Below are positions 43,980 to 54,136 of a DNA stretch of 55,567 nucleotides, in pieces. Position 1 is the stretch's first letter; each line of letters opens with the position of its first letter. The notes beneath the pieces were generated by a model. That model searched no databases, had not been told where the DNA came from, and was given only the letters and a program-made list of their open reading frames with translations. The DNA lies in the NCBI RefSeq assembly GCF_000430045.1, contig NZ_KE387027.1:207432-262998 (forward strand), written 5' to 3'. The stretch is from Calidithermus chliarophilus DSM 9957. GTDB taxonomy: Bacteria > Deinococcota > Deinococci > Deinococcales > Thermaceae. Made by a program: the position numbers and the translations under genes.

Positions 43980-45203
43980 TCACGGCACCCGGCGGAAGCG
44001 GACCGCCACCTCGAAGCTGCGCCGCCAGGGGAAGGTGACGTCCAACAGCTCGAGCCGGTCCCCTAAGAACTCAGGCAGCGGTTGTTCGCGCAGGTGGCCC
44101 AGCGCCAGCACGTCCACGCCCCCCAGCAGCGGCTCGGCGAAGAAGCGCCGCACCCACGGCCGCCCCACCTCGCCGTAGAGGTACTGCAGGTAGCTCTCGG
44201 CCAGGCGGTCGAGGCGGCCCTCGAGGTCGCGCAGGAACAGCCCCCCCTGGGCCAGGGCGCTGCCGAGGTTGTTGGCGGGCGTGCCCCAGGAGGCGTAGCT
44301 GGCGAGGTGGGGGTAGCGGCCGATCCCCAGCAGGTAATCCATCAGACGCTTGTCGCCCCGGTTGACCGCGGCGATGTCGGCCACCGCGACCGGGGCCTCG
44401 CGTCCGGCCCGCAGCAGGGTGAGCACCGCCTGGCGGGGGTCCTTGCCGGTGTAGACCAAAAGCGCCAGGTCGGGCCGCTCCTCGACCGCCTGCATCCCGC
44501 CGCTGGCGAGCAGCCGCCGCACGCTGTCCTCGAGGGGGATCCCCTCGTAGCGGGTGGGCTGGGCCGCCGCGCGGGGGTCGTCGTACCACACCCGCACCCT
44601 CAGGCCGGGCGCCAGCGTACGCAGCAGCAGCAACTGCCCGCTCTCGTCGGCGCCGGGGCGGGTGGGCAGGGGAAGGGTGGCGGCTTCTTGCACGGCGGGG
44701 GAGCCGGGCAGCGCGTCGTCCCAGGGGGCTTCGACGTGGTCCAGGCCCCAGCCCTCCAGGGCGCGGAGCACCTCGAGGTTGCGCTCGCGGTGCTTGGCGT
44801 CAGGGTGGCGGGGGATGACGCCGAAGGCCACCACCCGGCCGCCGAACTTGCCCTTCCAGACCCGCAGCACCGCCAGCCGCGCCAGGGCCTCCGCGGCGGG
44901 CAGATCCACCTCGCGGCTCTGCACCAGCCCCCCGTAGGCCAGCGCGTCCAGGCTCGCCACCAGCCGTTCGCCGGGGGTGTTGATGAGCCAGGTGGAGAGG
45001 TCGAGCGGCCGTGCCCCCTCGCGGCCGCGGTACAGCTCGGCCGGGGGGCACTGCACGCGGCCCCAGGTGCAGGGGGTCCAGTTGGGCGGCCGGTTGTCGA
45101 GGGGGACGTAGAGGGTTTGGGCGAAGCCGCCGGAGGCGAGCAGCAGGAATAGCAGGAATAGCAGTTTGTGATGAGGTTTCCACTGCGGCGGGGGCGAAGT
45201 CAT
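43980..45203 (-). CDS. DUF4127 family protein
   Basis: A 407-aa protein with a signal peptide (hydrophobic LLFLLFLLLASGGFA ending about residue 28) and a DUF4127 domain that starts YVPLDNRPPN. Includes the family's INTPG, DALAYGGLVQSR and YDDP-like segments. Function unknown, probably exported. The ATG (MTSPPPQW) is preferred over a TTG five codons upstream. Divergent from the ParB-like gene. Confidence 0.85.
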   Translation of the reverse strand: MTSPPPQWKPHHKLLFLLFLLLASGGFAQTLYVPLDNRPPNWTPCTWGRVQCPPAELYRGREGARPLDLSTWLINTPGERLVASLDALAYGGLVQSREVDLPAAEALARLAVLRVWKGKFGGRVVAFGVIPRHPDAKHRERNLEVLRALEGWGLDHVEAPWDDALPGSPAVQEAATLPLPTRPGADESGQLLLLRTLAPGLRVRVWYDDPRAAAQPTRYEGIPLEDSVRRLLASGGMQAVEERPDLALLVYTGKDPRQAVLTLLRAGREAPVAVADIAAVNRGDKRLMDYLLGIGRYPHLASYASWGTPANNLGSALAQGGLFLRDLEGRLDRLAESYLQYLYGEVGRPWVRRFFAEPLLGGVDVLALGHLREQPLPEFLGDRLELLDVTFPWRRSFEVAVRFRRVP

Positions 45204-45298
45204 AGGATAGTCATACAAACAAACGTGTGAGGGTAGCTAAGAAAGCGCGAAGGCTATCCCTTACATTCTGCTCTCACGCCTCCGGCTACACTGGTCGC

Positions 45299-46234
45299 GT
45301 GGAGCGGGACGTTGCCAGCCCCAGCAATTTCGCGAAGCAGCAGGCCACCACCGAGGCCGAGATCCTGGCACGCCGGGTTTTTTTCCATGATTTCCTGCAC
45401 CGCCTGCGGGGGCAGCCCAACGACCTGCTGCCCTTCGACGCGGTCAACCGCCTGCGCCCTAAGGGCGAGCACTACCTGGGCCTGCGCACCATCGAGGTCG
45501 ACAAGATCGTGGGCTCGGTCGACCGCTACGGCGACTTCGACGAGCACTTCCTGCCCAAGGAGCCCTACACCATCGAGCGCTGGACCCGCCTGCGCGAGGC
45601 GCAGCTCGAGGGCACCGAGTTCCCGCCCATCGAGGTTTATCAGGTAGGCGACGCCTACTTCGTCAAGGACGGCAACCACCGCACCGCCCTCGCCAAGGTC
45701 CAGGGCCAGCACTACATCGACGCCTACGTCATCGAGCTCGAGGTCCCGGTAGACCTCAGCCCGGAAGACACCCTGCGCGACGTGATCCTCAAGGGCGAGT
45801 ACGCCCACTTCCTCGATCAGACCAAGCTCAGCCAGCTCCGCCCCGACCACGAGGAAATCCTCTTCACCAAGGCCGGGCGCTACGACGTGCTCGTCGAGCA
45901 CATCCGCACCCACCAGTACTTCATGGGCCTCAACCAGAAGCGCCACGTGACCTGGGAAGAGGCGGTGGCCGACTGGTACGACAACCTCTACCGGCCCACC
46001 GTGGAGGAGATTCGCGAGCAGGACCTGCTCAAGGACTTCCCCGGTCGCACCGAGGCCGACCTGTACCTGTGGGTCTCCGACCACCGTTACTACCTCTCGC
46101 AGGCCCTGGGCCACGACATCGGCCCGGAAGAGGCCACCGTCTCGGCCCAGCGCACTGCCTATAAGGGGCCGCTGGCACGGGCGCTCGAGTGGGTGAGCGG
46201 GCTCTTCCGGCGGCGGAGGCCGCAGATGGGGTAG
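45299..46234 (+). CDS. ParB/sulfiredoxin-like domain protein
   Basis: A 311-aa soluble protein. The region FVKDGNHRTALAKVQG (about residue 130) matches the GxxR-type loop of ParB/Srx-fold proteins. The C-terminal half is unrecognised and ends in a basic RRRRPQ tail. TACACT (45287-45292) lies 6 nt before the GTG, which I take as the start; a longer frame adds 24 non-conserved residues. Possible nucleic-acid or nucleotide-linked function, not assigned. Confidence 0.75.
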   Translation: MERDVASPSNFAKQQATTEAEILARRVFFHDFLHRLRGQPNDLLPFDAVNRLRPKGEHYLGLRTIEVDKIVGSVDRYGDFDEHFLPKEPYTIERWTRLREAQLEGTEFPPIEVYQVGDAYFVKDGNHRTALAKVQGQHYIDAYVIELEVPVDLSPEDTLRDVILKGEYAHFLDQTKLSQLRPDHEEILFTKAGRYDVLVEHIRTHQYFMGLNQKRHVTWEEAVADWYDNLYRPTVEEIREQDLLKDFPGRTEADLYLWVSDHRYYLSQALGHDIGPEEATVSAQRTAYKGPLARALEWVSGLFRRRRPQMG

Positions 46235-46239
46235 CTGCC

Positions 46240-46363
46240 GATGGCCGAGCGTCGAACGCCGATGGCCGATAGCCCATAGCTGATAGCCAAACGCCAAACG
46301 CAAGACGCAAAACGCCAAACGCAAAACGCCGAACGCAAGACGCCGAACGCAAGACGCCCTAGA
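46240..46363. repeat. Intergenic repeat (copy 10)
   Basis: GATAGC units, then a long run of CGCAAAACGC/CGCAAGACGC units (about 46290-46355). No palindrome module in this copy. Confidence 0.75.
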
Positions 46364-46421
46364 CCCTTGACAAACCACGAACTGCTCTTCGCCCGCTTTT
46401 CGCCCCCGGGATTTACCGGGA

Positions 46422-46427
46422 TAAAAT
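46422..46427 (+). promoter_or_regulatory. -10 box for leaderless epimerase mRNA
   Basis: TAAAAT ends 6 nt before the GTG. Confidence 0.5.
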
Positions 46428-46433
46428 CGCCCT

Positions 46434-47333
46434 GTGTTCGCCCTCGAGTCCAGTCAGCTTCGCCTGGAGGTAAACCCTGAGGTCGGGGCCAGTGTGGCCG
46501 CGTTCGAAGCCCGGTTAGGGGGAGAGTGGGTGCCTGTCATGCGCCCCACGCCCCGGCCGCTGCCGCAGAGGTCCAGTCCCTACTCGAGCTTCACCCTCGC
46601 GCCCTACTCCAACCGCATCCGGGGGGCGCGGTTTCGCTTCGCGGGGCGGGAGTACCGGCTGCAGCCCAACACCCCGGAGGGCAACGCCCAGCACGGGGAC
46701 GTGCGCAACCGGTCCTGGCAGGTCGAAAAGCCCGGCCCTGGCACCCTGGTCTGTAGCTTCGAGTCGGGGTGGTTCGAAGACGTCAACTGGCCCTGGGCCT
46801 TCACGCTGCTCAAGACCTACCGCCTCGAGGGCAACACCTTCGACACGGTGCTCGAGCTGACCAACGCCTCGGATGAGCCGATGCCGGCGGGGTTCGGGCT
46901 GCACCCCTACTTCGTGTGGCGCTTGCCGGGTTCGCGGGACGTGGAGCTTCAGTTCAGCGCGAAGGGCTACTACCGGACCGACGCGAGCCTGATCCCCGAC
47001 GGGCCGATGGGGGCGGTGCCTGCCGAGCTCGACTTCAGCCGTTCCCGCGCACTGGGCGAGCAGAAGGTCAACGGGGTCTACGGGGGCTGGGACGGGCGGG
47101 CTAGGCTCGAGTGGCCCGGCAGCGGGGTGCGGATGTGGCTCGAGGCCGACCCGGTGTTCTCTCACCTGGTGGTCTTCACCGCGCCCGACGGCACGCTGGC
47201 GGTGGAGCCCGTCACCAACGCCACCGACGGCTTCAACCTGATGGCGCAGGGCGTGGAGGGGCACGGGGTGGTGGTGCTGGGGCCGGGGGAGAGCCTGAAG
47301 GGCCGGGTGCGGCTGCGGCTCGAGGGGCTTTGA
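46434..47333 (+). CDS. Aldose 1-epimerase family protein
   Basis: A 299-aa galactose-mutarotase-fold enzyme. It has the substrate-binding APYSNRIRGARF segment, catalytic His in NAQHGDVRN and FGLHPYF, and a C-terminal catalytic Glu in VEPVTNATDG. It interconverts sugar anomers; sugar specificity unknown. GTG start with no Shine-Dalgarno site. Confidence 0.9.
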   Translation: MFALESSQLRLEVNPEVGASVAAFEARLGGEWVPVMRPTPRPLPQRSSPYSSFTLAPYSNRIRGARFRFAGREYRLQPNTPEGNAQHGDVRNRSWQVEKPGPGTLVCSFESGWFEDVNWPWAFTLLKTYRLEGNTFDTVLELTNASDEPMPAGFGLHPYFVWRLPGSRDVELQFSAKGYYRTDASLIPDGPMGAVPAELDFSRSRALGEQKVNGVYGGWDGRARLEWPGSGVRMWLEADPVFSHLVVFTAPDGTLAVEPVTNATDGFNLMAQGVEGHGVVVLGPGESLKGRVRLRLEGL

Positions 47334-47379
47334 CGCCCATCCTGCGCGGGCCGGCTGTCGCGCTGATCCCCGACCGGCC

Positions 47380-47481
47380 TCAGCCCTTGCCGATGAGGTA
47401 GACCCCCAACAGGTACAGCCCCAGCACCAGCAGCTTGACCGTTACCAGCAGCCACAGCCAGCGGCGCACCTCGGGGTCCAT
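47380..47481 (-). CDS. Possible 33-aa membrane protein
   Basis: A short frame beginning MDPEVRRWLW with a charged N-terminus and one hydrophobic helix (about 9-30), ending GKG. The near-consensus -10 TATGCC lies 6 nt before the ATG. Sequence character (positive N-side, Leu/Val-rich helix) favours a real small membrane protein, but there is no homology evidence. Confidence 0.4.
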   Translation of the reverse strand: MDPEVRRWLWLLVTVKLLVLGLYLLGVYLIGKG

Positions 47482-47541
47482 GCCCCAGGCATACCACCCC
47501 TTGGTGTGAGGGGCCCCGGGAGCGCCATGAGAAAGTGCAGG

Positions 47542-47970
47542 CTACCGCCGGGTCGCCAGCACGAAGCCGACGAGGCACAGCAGCAGTCCCACCGCCCGCA
47601 CGGGGGTGAGCTGCTCGCGGAAGAAGATCAGGCCGATGGGCACCAGCAAGAACAGGGCCGCCACGTTGGCGACGATGGGGGCCAGGGCCAGGTTCCAGCC
47701 CGCGCGGTAGGCCAGCAAGTAGCCGAGTTCGAGGCCCACGACCGCCAGAGCCAGCGCCGCCGGGGCCCAGTTCATCCCCCTGAGGAAGCCGCCCAACGAG
47801 CGGTCAGCAGGGTAGAACAACAGCGCCACCGTACACACCACGATCCCCAGGGCGTACACGAAGATCAGGGCGTAGAAGGGGTTGAGCGCGTGGGGCATGG
47901 AGCGCTGGGCGATCTGGTAGAGAACGATGCTGGCGACCACCAGCCCGATGGAGAAGAGGTAGAGGCTCAT
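47542..47970 (-). CDS. Small EamA-type transporter (single repeat)
   Basis: A 142-aa membrane protein with about four to five helices, equal to one EamA repeat (end: [20 protein letters not shown]). Such half-size members act as homodimers or heterodimers. The ATG follows TAGAGT by 8 nt; the long frame upstream runs antisense through the GntR gene and is not coding. Divergent from the GntR gene across 78 bp. Confidence 0.8.
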   Translation of the reverse strand: MSLYLFSIGLVVASIVLYQIAQRSMPHALNPFYALIFVYALGIVVCTVALLFYPADRSLGGFLRGMNWAPAALALAVVGLELGYLLAYRAGWNLALAPIVANVAALFLLVPIGLIFFREQLTPVRAVGLLLCLVGFVLATRR

Positions 47971-48032
47971 CGCCCACAACTCTACGCCCCGGGCGGTGCT
48001 CGACAGGACGAGCTTGCGCCCGGCGGGGAAAC

Positions 48033-48047
48033 TGTATACAGTATACA
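48033..48047. promoter_or_regulatory. GntR operator palindrome
   Basis: TGTATAC and GTATACA around a single A form a perfect 15-bp palindrome. It overlaps the -10 box TACAGT (48037-48042), which lies 6 nt before the GntR start. Binding here would block its own transcription, as FadR-type regulators commonly do. Confidence 0.75.
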
Positions 48048-48048
48048 C

Positions 48049-48717
48049 GTGACCGAGTTCCAACGCCCCAGTTCGGTGCGCGAGGCGGCCTACCTGCACC
48101 TGCGCGAGGCCATCCTGGGCGGGACTCTGCTGCCGGGGACGCGCATCTCGGAGCCGGGGCTGGCCGAGAGCCTGGGCATCAGCCGCACGCCGGTGCGCGA
48201 GGCCTTGCAGCGGCTGAGCCAGGAGGGCCTGGTCGAGCTCTCGCCCAACAAGGGGGCGCGGGTGCGGGTGATCACGCCCCAGGAGGTGCGCGAGGTCTAC
48301 GAGGTGCGGGCCTTGCTCGAGGCCGAGGGCGCCCGCCTGGCGGCACAGCGGGCCAGCGAGGCCGAGCTCGAGGCCCTCGCCCAGCGGCTCGAGGCCCTCG
48401 ACCGTATCCCCGCCGAGCAGTACCCCGAGCAGATGCGCGTGGACTTCGAGTTCCACAGCCTGCTGATGGAGGCCAGCCACAACCGCACCCTGGCGCGGGT
48501 CTACCAGGACCTGCGCTCCGGGCTGGCGCTGGTGCGCGCGCACCAGCAGACCCTCTCCCAGCACCCCAAGACCCGCGAGCAGCACCGCCAGATCCTGCAA
48601 GCCCTTCAGGCGCGCGAGGCCGAGCGGGCCGCGAGGGCCGCCAAGGCCCACGTGCTCTACTTCATGGAAGTCGTACTCGAGGCCGCCCAGCGGCAGGGAG
48701 GACAGCAGTGGACCTGA
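48049..48717 (+). CDS. GntR-family regulator (FadR subfamily)
   Basis: A 222-aa repressor with an N-terminal winged helix ([23 protein letters not shown]..., recognition helix in [12 protein letters not shown]) and an all-helical FCD ligand domain with metal-binding His residues. GTG start, leaderless. The proline dehydrogenase gene overlaps its end by 10 bp, so it probably regulates proline degradation. Confidence 0.92.
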   Translation: MTEFQRPSSVREAAYLHLREAILGGTLLPGTRISEPGLAESLGISRTPVREALQRLSQEGLVELSPNKGARVRVITPQEVREVYEVRALLEAEGARLAAQRASEAELEALAQRLEALDRIPAEQYPEQMRVDFEFHSLLMEASHNRTLARVYQDLRSGLALVRAHQQTLSQHPKTREQHRQILQALQAREAERAARAAKAHVLYFMEVVLEAAQRQGGQQWT

Positions 48718-49631
48718 ACCAAAGCTACCGCTCGTTCGTGCTGGCCATCGCCCAGAACGAGACCTTCAAGAAGCTCGTCATGACCCGCGGCAAGAACTTC
48801 GCCCGCCGCTTCGTCGCGGGGGACACCCTCGAGCAGGCCCTCGCGGCGGTGGAAGGGCTCGAGCAAGACGGCGTGCACGCCATCTTAGACCTGCTGGGCG
48901 AGATGGTGACCTCCGAGGCGCAGTCGCGCGAGTTCCAGGCCGAGATCGTCCGGCTGGTGCGGGCCTTCGGCACCCGACCTTACCCGCGCTACGTGGCGCT
49001 CAAGCTCACCCAGCTAGGTCTCGACCTCTCCGAAGACCTGGCTTTTTCGTTGATGACCGAGATCCTCATCGAGGCCCGGAAGGCCGATTGCTTCGTGCGG
49101 ATCGACATGGAGGACAGCCCGCGCGTGGACGCGACGTTGCGGGTCTACCGGCGGCTGCGCGAGGGGGGCTTCGACAACACCGGGGTGGTGCTCCAGAGCT
49201 ACCTCAAGCGCACTGAGCGCGATCTCGAGGAACTTCTGCCCCTCAAACCCGCCGTGCGCATCGTCAAGGGGGCCTACAAGGAGCCGGCGGAGGTGGCCTT
49301 CCAGGACAAGCGCATCATCGACAGCCAGTACCTGCTGCTCGCCAAGAAGGCGCTCGAGCACGGCCTCTACACCGCCGTCGCCACCCACGACCCCCGCATC
49401 ATCGAGGAGATGAAGCGCTGGACCGCCGAGCGGGGCATCGGCAAGGAGGGTTTCGAGTTCCAGTTGCTCTACGGCGTGCGCCGCGACGAGCAGAAGAAGC
49501 TCGCCGCCGAGGGCTACACCGTGCGGGCCTACGTCCCCTACGGCACCGACTGGTACCCCTACCTCTCCCGCCGCATCGCCGAGCGCCCGGAGAACCTGGT
49601 CTTCGTGGCCCGCAGCCTGGTGCAGGGGTGA
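48708..49631 (+). CDS. Proline dehydrogenase (monofunctional)
   Basis: A 307-aa FAD-dependent beta/alpha-barrel enzyme converting proline to pyrroline-5-carboxylate. It has conserved [31 protein letters not shown] and [22 protein letters not shown] with the substrate-binding RR pair. Length equals the Thermus thermophilus enzyme. GTG start inside the end of the GntR gene. Confidence 0.96.
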   Translation: MDLNQSYRSFVLAIAQNETFKKLVMTRGKNFARRFVAGDTLEQALAAVEGLEQDGVHAILDLLGEMVTSEAQSREFQAEIVRLVRAFGTRPYPRYVALKLTQLGLDLSEDLAFSLMTEILIEARKADCFVRIDMEDSPRVDATLRVYRRLREGGFDNTGVVLQSYLKRTERDLEELLPLKPAVRIVKGAYKEPAEVAFQDKRIIDSQYLLLAKKALEHGLYTAVATHDPRIIEEMKRWTAERGIGKEGFEFQLLYGVRRDEQKKLAAEGYTVRAYVPYGTDWYPYLSRRIAERPENLVFVARSLVQG

Positions 49632-49633
49632 GC

Positions 49634-49790
49634 GGTGCCTAACGCCGAATGCCCAACGCCGAACGCTGGACGCGGTCGTACGTCGTACGCCGAACGCAAA
49701 ACACAAGACGCCAGACGCAAGACGCCAAACACCAAACGCAAGACGCCAAACGCCAAACGCAAGACGCCTCGGTCCTCAGCCCTCGACATG
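49634..49790. repeat. Intergenic repeat inside the proline operon (copy 11)
   Basis: AACGCCGAACGC units, GTACGTCGTACG segment and a long CGCAAGACGCC run between the two proline-catabolic genes. It adds 176 bp to an otherwise tight operon. Confidence 0.8.
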
Positions 49791-49807
49791 ACTCAAAGGA
49801 GCCAACC

Positions 49808-51355
<1,548 letters not shown>

Positions 51356-51364
51356 TGGGGCCGG

Positions 51365-51503
51365 GGGGTGTTGTGCGCTGAACGTCGAACGCCTAACGCG
51401 GGTCGTACGTCGTACGTGATACGCCCAATGCCGATAGCTGATAGCTAAACGCAAGACGCAAAACGCAAAACGTCGAGGGGCCGGGTCTCAGACCCGGCCC
51501 CTC
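51365..51503. repeat. Intergenic repeat with GGGCCGGGTCT hairpin (copy 12)
   Basis: GTACGTCGTACG segment, GATAGC units and CGCAAAACGC units, then a perfect 14-bp inverted repeat (51475-51488 and 51490-51503, 1-nt centre). The inner 23 bp is identical to the hairpin near 18.96 kb. TCCCTTTCT follows, so it may terminate pruA. Confidence 0.8.
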
Positions 51504-51576
51504 TCCCTTTCTACACACGGGGAGAGTTAGGGAAGGGGGTTCTCGCAAGCCACGGGCTACCCTGAGCCCTCGGCCG

Positions 51577-51858
51577 TTAGCTCACCTTCTCGAACTCCGT
51601 CAGGATCTTCTCGGTCTTGGCGTCGCGGATGCGCTTGATCAGCTTGCGGGCCTCGTGCTGGTCGCGCAGGGTTTTGGAGAGGATGATGGTCGAGCCGACG
51701 GTGAAGAGCAGGCCCATGGCCAGGTAGCCCTTGACCCACAGGTTCACGGGCAGGAAGATCACGCCCAAAGCGGTGCTGCCGAGCGATATGGCGAAGCAGA
51801 TCTGGACGAAGGCGACCCAGGCCGGGGAGTCCTGCTGTATGCGGTCTTCTTCAAACAT
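51577..51858 (-). CDS. YiaA/YiaB two-helix membrane protein
   Basis: A 93-aa inner-membrane protein with the YiaAB two-helix domain (SPAWVAFVQ, then LPVNLWVKGYLAMGLLFTVGSTIILSKTLRD) and a charged helical tail. Function unknown. GAGG is spaced 5-6 nt before the ATG. Confidence 0.88.
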   Translation of the reverse strand: MFEEDRIQQDSPAWVAFVQICFAISLGSTALGVIFLPVNLWVKGYLAMGLLFTVGSTIILSKTLRDQHEARKLIKRIRDAKTEKILTEFEKVS

Positions 51859-51987
51859 GCCAACCTCACGATTGGGATATTCTGGAGCTCCGACAATAAA
51901 TTACCCGAACCTCACTGTATTGGCAAGCTCGAAACGCAAGAATTGGCATTTTTATCCGCGCCGACCTCTTGCTAGATGGCAGTGCCT

Positions 51988-52449
51988 CTAAAATTCCTGG
52001 TCGGCCTCGTGCAGGCGCTTGCCCCACAGGCTCTGGGGGCGGTGGTGCTCGAGCACGATCGCGGCCACCCGTTCGTCCTTGATGTGCCGCGCGGCGTACT
52101 CCGGGTGGTGCCGGCGCACCTGCCAGGCGCCGTACAGGCCGCCCTTGAGGGGCTCGGCGGGGACCTTCGGGCTGTAGAGGCCGGCCAGGATGCGCTCGAG
52201 GGGGTAATAAGGCCTCAAGGCTTTGCCGCTGTCGTGGAGCAGGGCGGCCCGCACGGCGTAGCCCGGGGCGTCGGGGTGGCGGGACAGCAGGGTTTGGGCG
52301 ACCTCGAGGGCGTGCTCGCGGTCGCGCACGTCCATGGCGCGGTAGAGCGGGGCTTCTTCGGGGGAGAGGCGCTCGAGGGCCCAGGCATCGTCCGGCCGGC
52401 ACAGGGCGGGGAGAAAGGACCGTAGCAGCCGACGGAATCGCCCGATCAC
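51988..52449 (-). CDS. HD-domain hydrolase
   Basis: A 153-aa HD-superfamily protein. His in DVRDREHALEVA, the HD pair in ALLHDSGK, and later His in EHHRPQS are consistent with a metal-dependent phosphohydrolase; substrate unknown. GTG start 6 nt after TATCAT (52456-52461). The gap downstream (51859-51987) holds nothing recognisable. Confidence 0.85.
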   Translation of the reverse strand: MIGRFRRLLRSFLPALCRPDDAWALERLSPEEAPLYRAMDVRDREHALEVAQTLLSRHPDAPGYAVRAALLHDSGKALRPYYPLERILAGLYSPKVPAEPLKGGLYGAWQVRRHHPEYAARHIKDERVAAIVLEHHRPQSLWGKRLHEADQEF

Positions 52450-52526
52450 GCTCTCATGATATAGTTCCGCTGGGACGTTAAGCCGATGAGCCCGGCAGCG
52501 GGCTCGACCTATGAAGGAGGACCACG

Positions 52527-53216
52527 ATGAGGGCGTTCGTAGCAGAGTTCATCGGTGTTTTTGCCCTGGTTTTCGCGGGTATCGGGGCCATCCACGTCAC
52601 CGAAGGCGGGGAACTGGTGGCGGTGGCCCTGGCCCACGGCCTGGCGATCAGCCTCATGATCCTGGCGGTGGGGCACGCCTCGGGCGGGCACTTCAACCCG
52701 GCCGTGACCTTCGCCATGCTCATCACCGGCAACATCAAGCTGGTCCCGGCCGTCGGCTACTGGGTGAGCCAGTTGCTGGGCGGCCTGGCCGCGGCGGCGC
52801 TGCTGGCCGGGCTTTACGGCAGCGAGGCGGTGCTCAAGGGCACCCCGGCGGTGGGGCTGGGCTTCAGCACCCCGCAGGGCCTGGTGGCCGAGATCGTCCT
52901 GACCTTCTTCCTGGTGCTGGTGATCTTCGCGACCGCGCTGCACCAGAAGCTGCCGGTGGCCGCCTTCGCCATCGGCCTGACCATCGCCATGGACATCCTG
53001 GCCGGGGGCGCCATCTCGGGCGCGGCCATGAACCCGGCGCGGGCCCTGGGGCCCGCCGTCGTGGGCGGGGGGTGGGCCGACCACTGGATCTACTGGGTAG
53101 GCCCGCTGGCGGGGGCGGCCATCGCCGCCGTCCTCTACACCCAGATCTACATGGTCAGCGACGAGGAGGAGGCCAAGCTGCCCGTGGACCTCACCCCGGA
53201 CCAGCCCTCTTCCTAA
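52527..53216 (+). CDS. MIP-family aquaporin
   Basis: A 229-aa six-helix channel with both NPA boxes (GGHFNPAVT and GAAMNPARALGP). Length and loops are closer to water-type aquaporins than to glycerol facilitators, but selectivity cannot be read with certainty. GAAGGAGGA lies 5 nt before the ATG. Confidence 0.93.
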   Translation: MRAFVAEFIGVFALVFAGIGAIHVTEGGELVAVALAHGLAISLMILAVGHASGGHFNPAVTFAMLITGNIKLVPAVGYWVSQLLGGLAAAALLAGLYGSEAVLKGTPAVGLGFSTPQGLVAEIVLTFFLVLVIFATALHQKLPVAAFAIGLTIAMDILAGGAISGAAMNPARALGPAVVGGGWADHWIYWVGPLAGAAIAAVLYTQIYMVSDEEEAKLPVDLTPDQPSS

Positions 53217-53230
53217 GGCCGGGAAAAGTG

Positions 53231-53257
53231 CGGCGGGAGGCCTTTGGCCTCCCGCCG
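53231..53257. terminator. Hairpin between aquaporin and HAD genes
   Basis: A 12-bp perfect stem (53231-53242 and 53246-53257) with a TTT loop. No long T-run, but it sits between two convergent stops and probably ends both transcripts. Confidence 0.6.
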
Positions 53258-53270
53258 TCTCGTGGCGGCT

Positions 53271-53954
53271 TCAGGAGACCAGGGGGAGGAGGTCCTCGAG
53301 CTGCCACAGCAGGTAGCGGCCGTCGCGGGGCTCGGGGAGGCCTTGCAGTTGCATGGAGTAAGCGGGCATGCCCAGCCGCCGGGCTGCTTCGACGTGGTGC
53401 GGGTTGTCGCCCACGTAGATCACCTCGCTGAGCGTCAGGCCCATCTGGGCCACGGCCATCTCGTAGGCCCGGGGGTCGGGCTTGGCGACGCCCATGCGGC
53501 TGGAGGCGAAGAAGTGCTGGAAGCTCAGGTCGAGGCCATGGTAGGCCAGGCTGTCGCGCAGGGAGGGGAGCGTGTTGGAGAGCACGCCCAGGATCAGGCC
53601 CTGGCCGCGCAGTTCGCGCAGCACCCGGGCCACGCCGCGCACCGGCTTGAGGAAGCGGTAGTACGGCCACAGCACCGCGATCTCCTGGGGGGTGGGCCCT
53701 TTGGGGCTGATGCCCAGGTTGTCCAGCAGGGTTTGGGCCGCCGCCAGCCAGTGCTGCTTCTCGGCTTCGGGGGAGAGAATTTCCAATTTGCGGATCTTCT
53801 CTAGCTGCTCGTCCGCCATCCGCCTGACTTCGCGCAGCACCTGGCTGGGCGTGGGCCCGTAGCTGGCGAGCCACTGCACGAAGTGGTCGTAGGTTTCATC
53901 GTTGGGCTCGAGAAGAACCCCATCACGGTCGAAGAGGACGCCACGAATCACCAT
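53271..53954 (-). CDS. HAD-family hydrolase (phosphoglycolate phosphatase-like)
   Basis: A 227-aa HAD type I phosphatase. DRDGV (residues 9-13) holds the nucleophile, LSNT is motif II, AKPDPRAYE is motif III and VGDNPHHVEAAR is motif IV, with a helical cap between. Substrate unknown. TACACT (53962-53967) lies 7 nt before the ATG. Confidence 0.88.
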   Translation of the reverse strand: MVIRGVLFDRDGVLLEPNDETYDHFVQWLASYGPTPSQVLREVRRMADEQLEKIRKLEILSPEAEKQHWLAAAQTLLDNLGISPKGPTPQEIAVLWPYYRFLKPVRGVARVLRELRGQGLILGVLSNTLPSLRDSLAYHGLDLSFQHFFASSRMGVAKPDPRAYEMAVAQMGLTLSEVIYVGDNPHHVEAARRLGMPAYSMQLQGLPEPRDGRYLLWQLEDLLPLVS

Positions 53955-53997
53955 CCCCGCCAGTGTAGTGGGTCACAATTGCCCTCCGCTGTGAGAT

Positions 53998-54039
53998 TTG
54001 ACAAGCGAGGGCGTTATCTGGTAGGAAGCGCTCCTACCA
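53998..54039 (+). promoter_or_regulatory. Orphan TTGACA with inverted repeat
   Basis: A consensus -35 hexamer TTGACA (53998-54003) is followed by TGGTAGGA and TCCTACCA (54019-54039, 5-nt loop). No + strand gene follows before the convergent folate gene, so this could head a small RNA or be chance. The rest of the 53955-54136 gap holds nothing else recognisable. Confidence 0.3.
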
Positions 54040-54136
54040 ATGCTTGGGGGTGGCCTCCTCGACAAGCCTATAGGTTGTGTGTAACCCTTTTCGTTGTCCG
54101 GAACGGAGCTTCACGACCCGGCGGGGCCGGTCGGCG

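Noticed and set aside
47506-48048. N-terminal extension of the GntR protein (180 extra codons)
   Set aside because: It would run through the divergent EamA gene, the operator and the promoter. The short form matches the GntR family length.
52478-52493. Fourth copy of the copper direct repeat (GTTAAGCCGATG) upstream of the aquaporin
   Set aside because: Only half of the element matches, and it points away from the gene.
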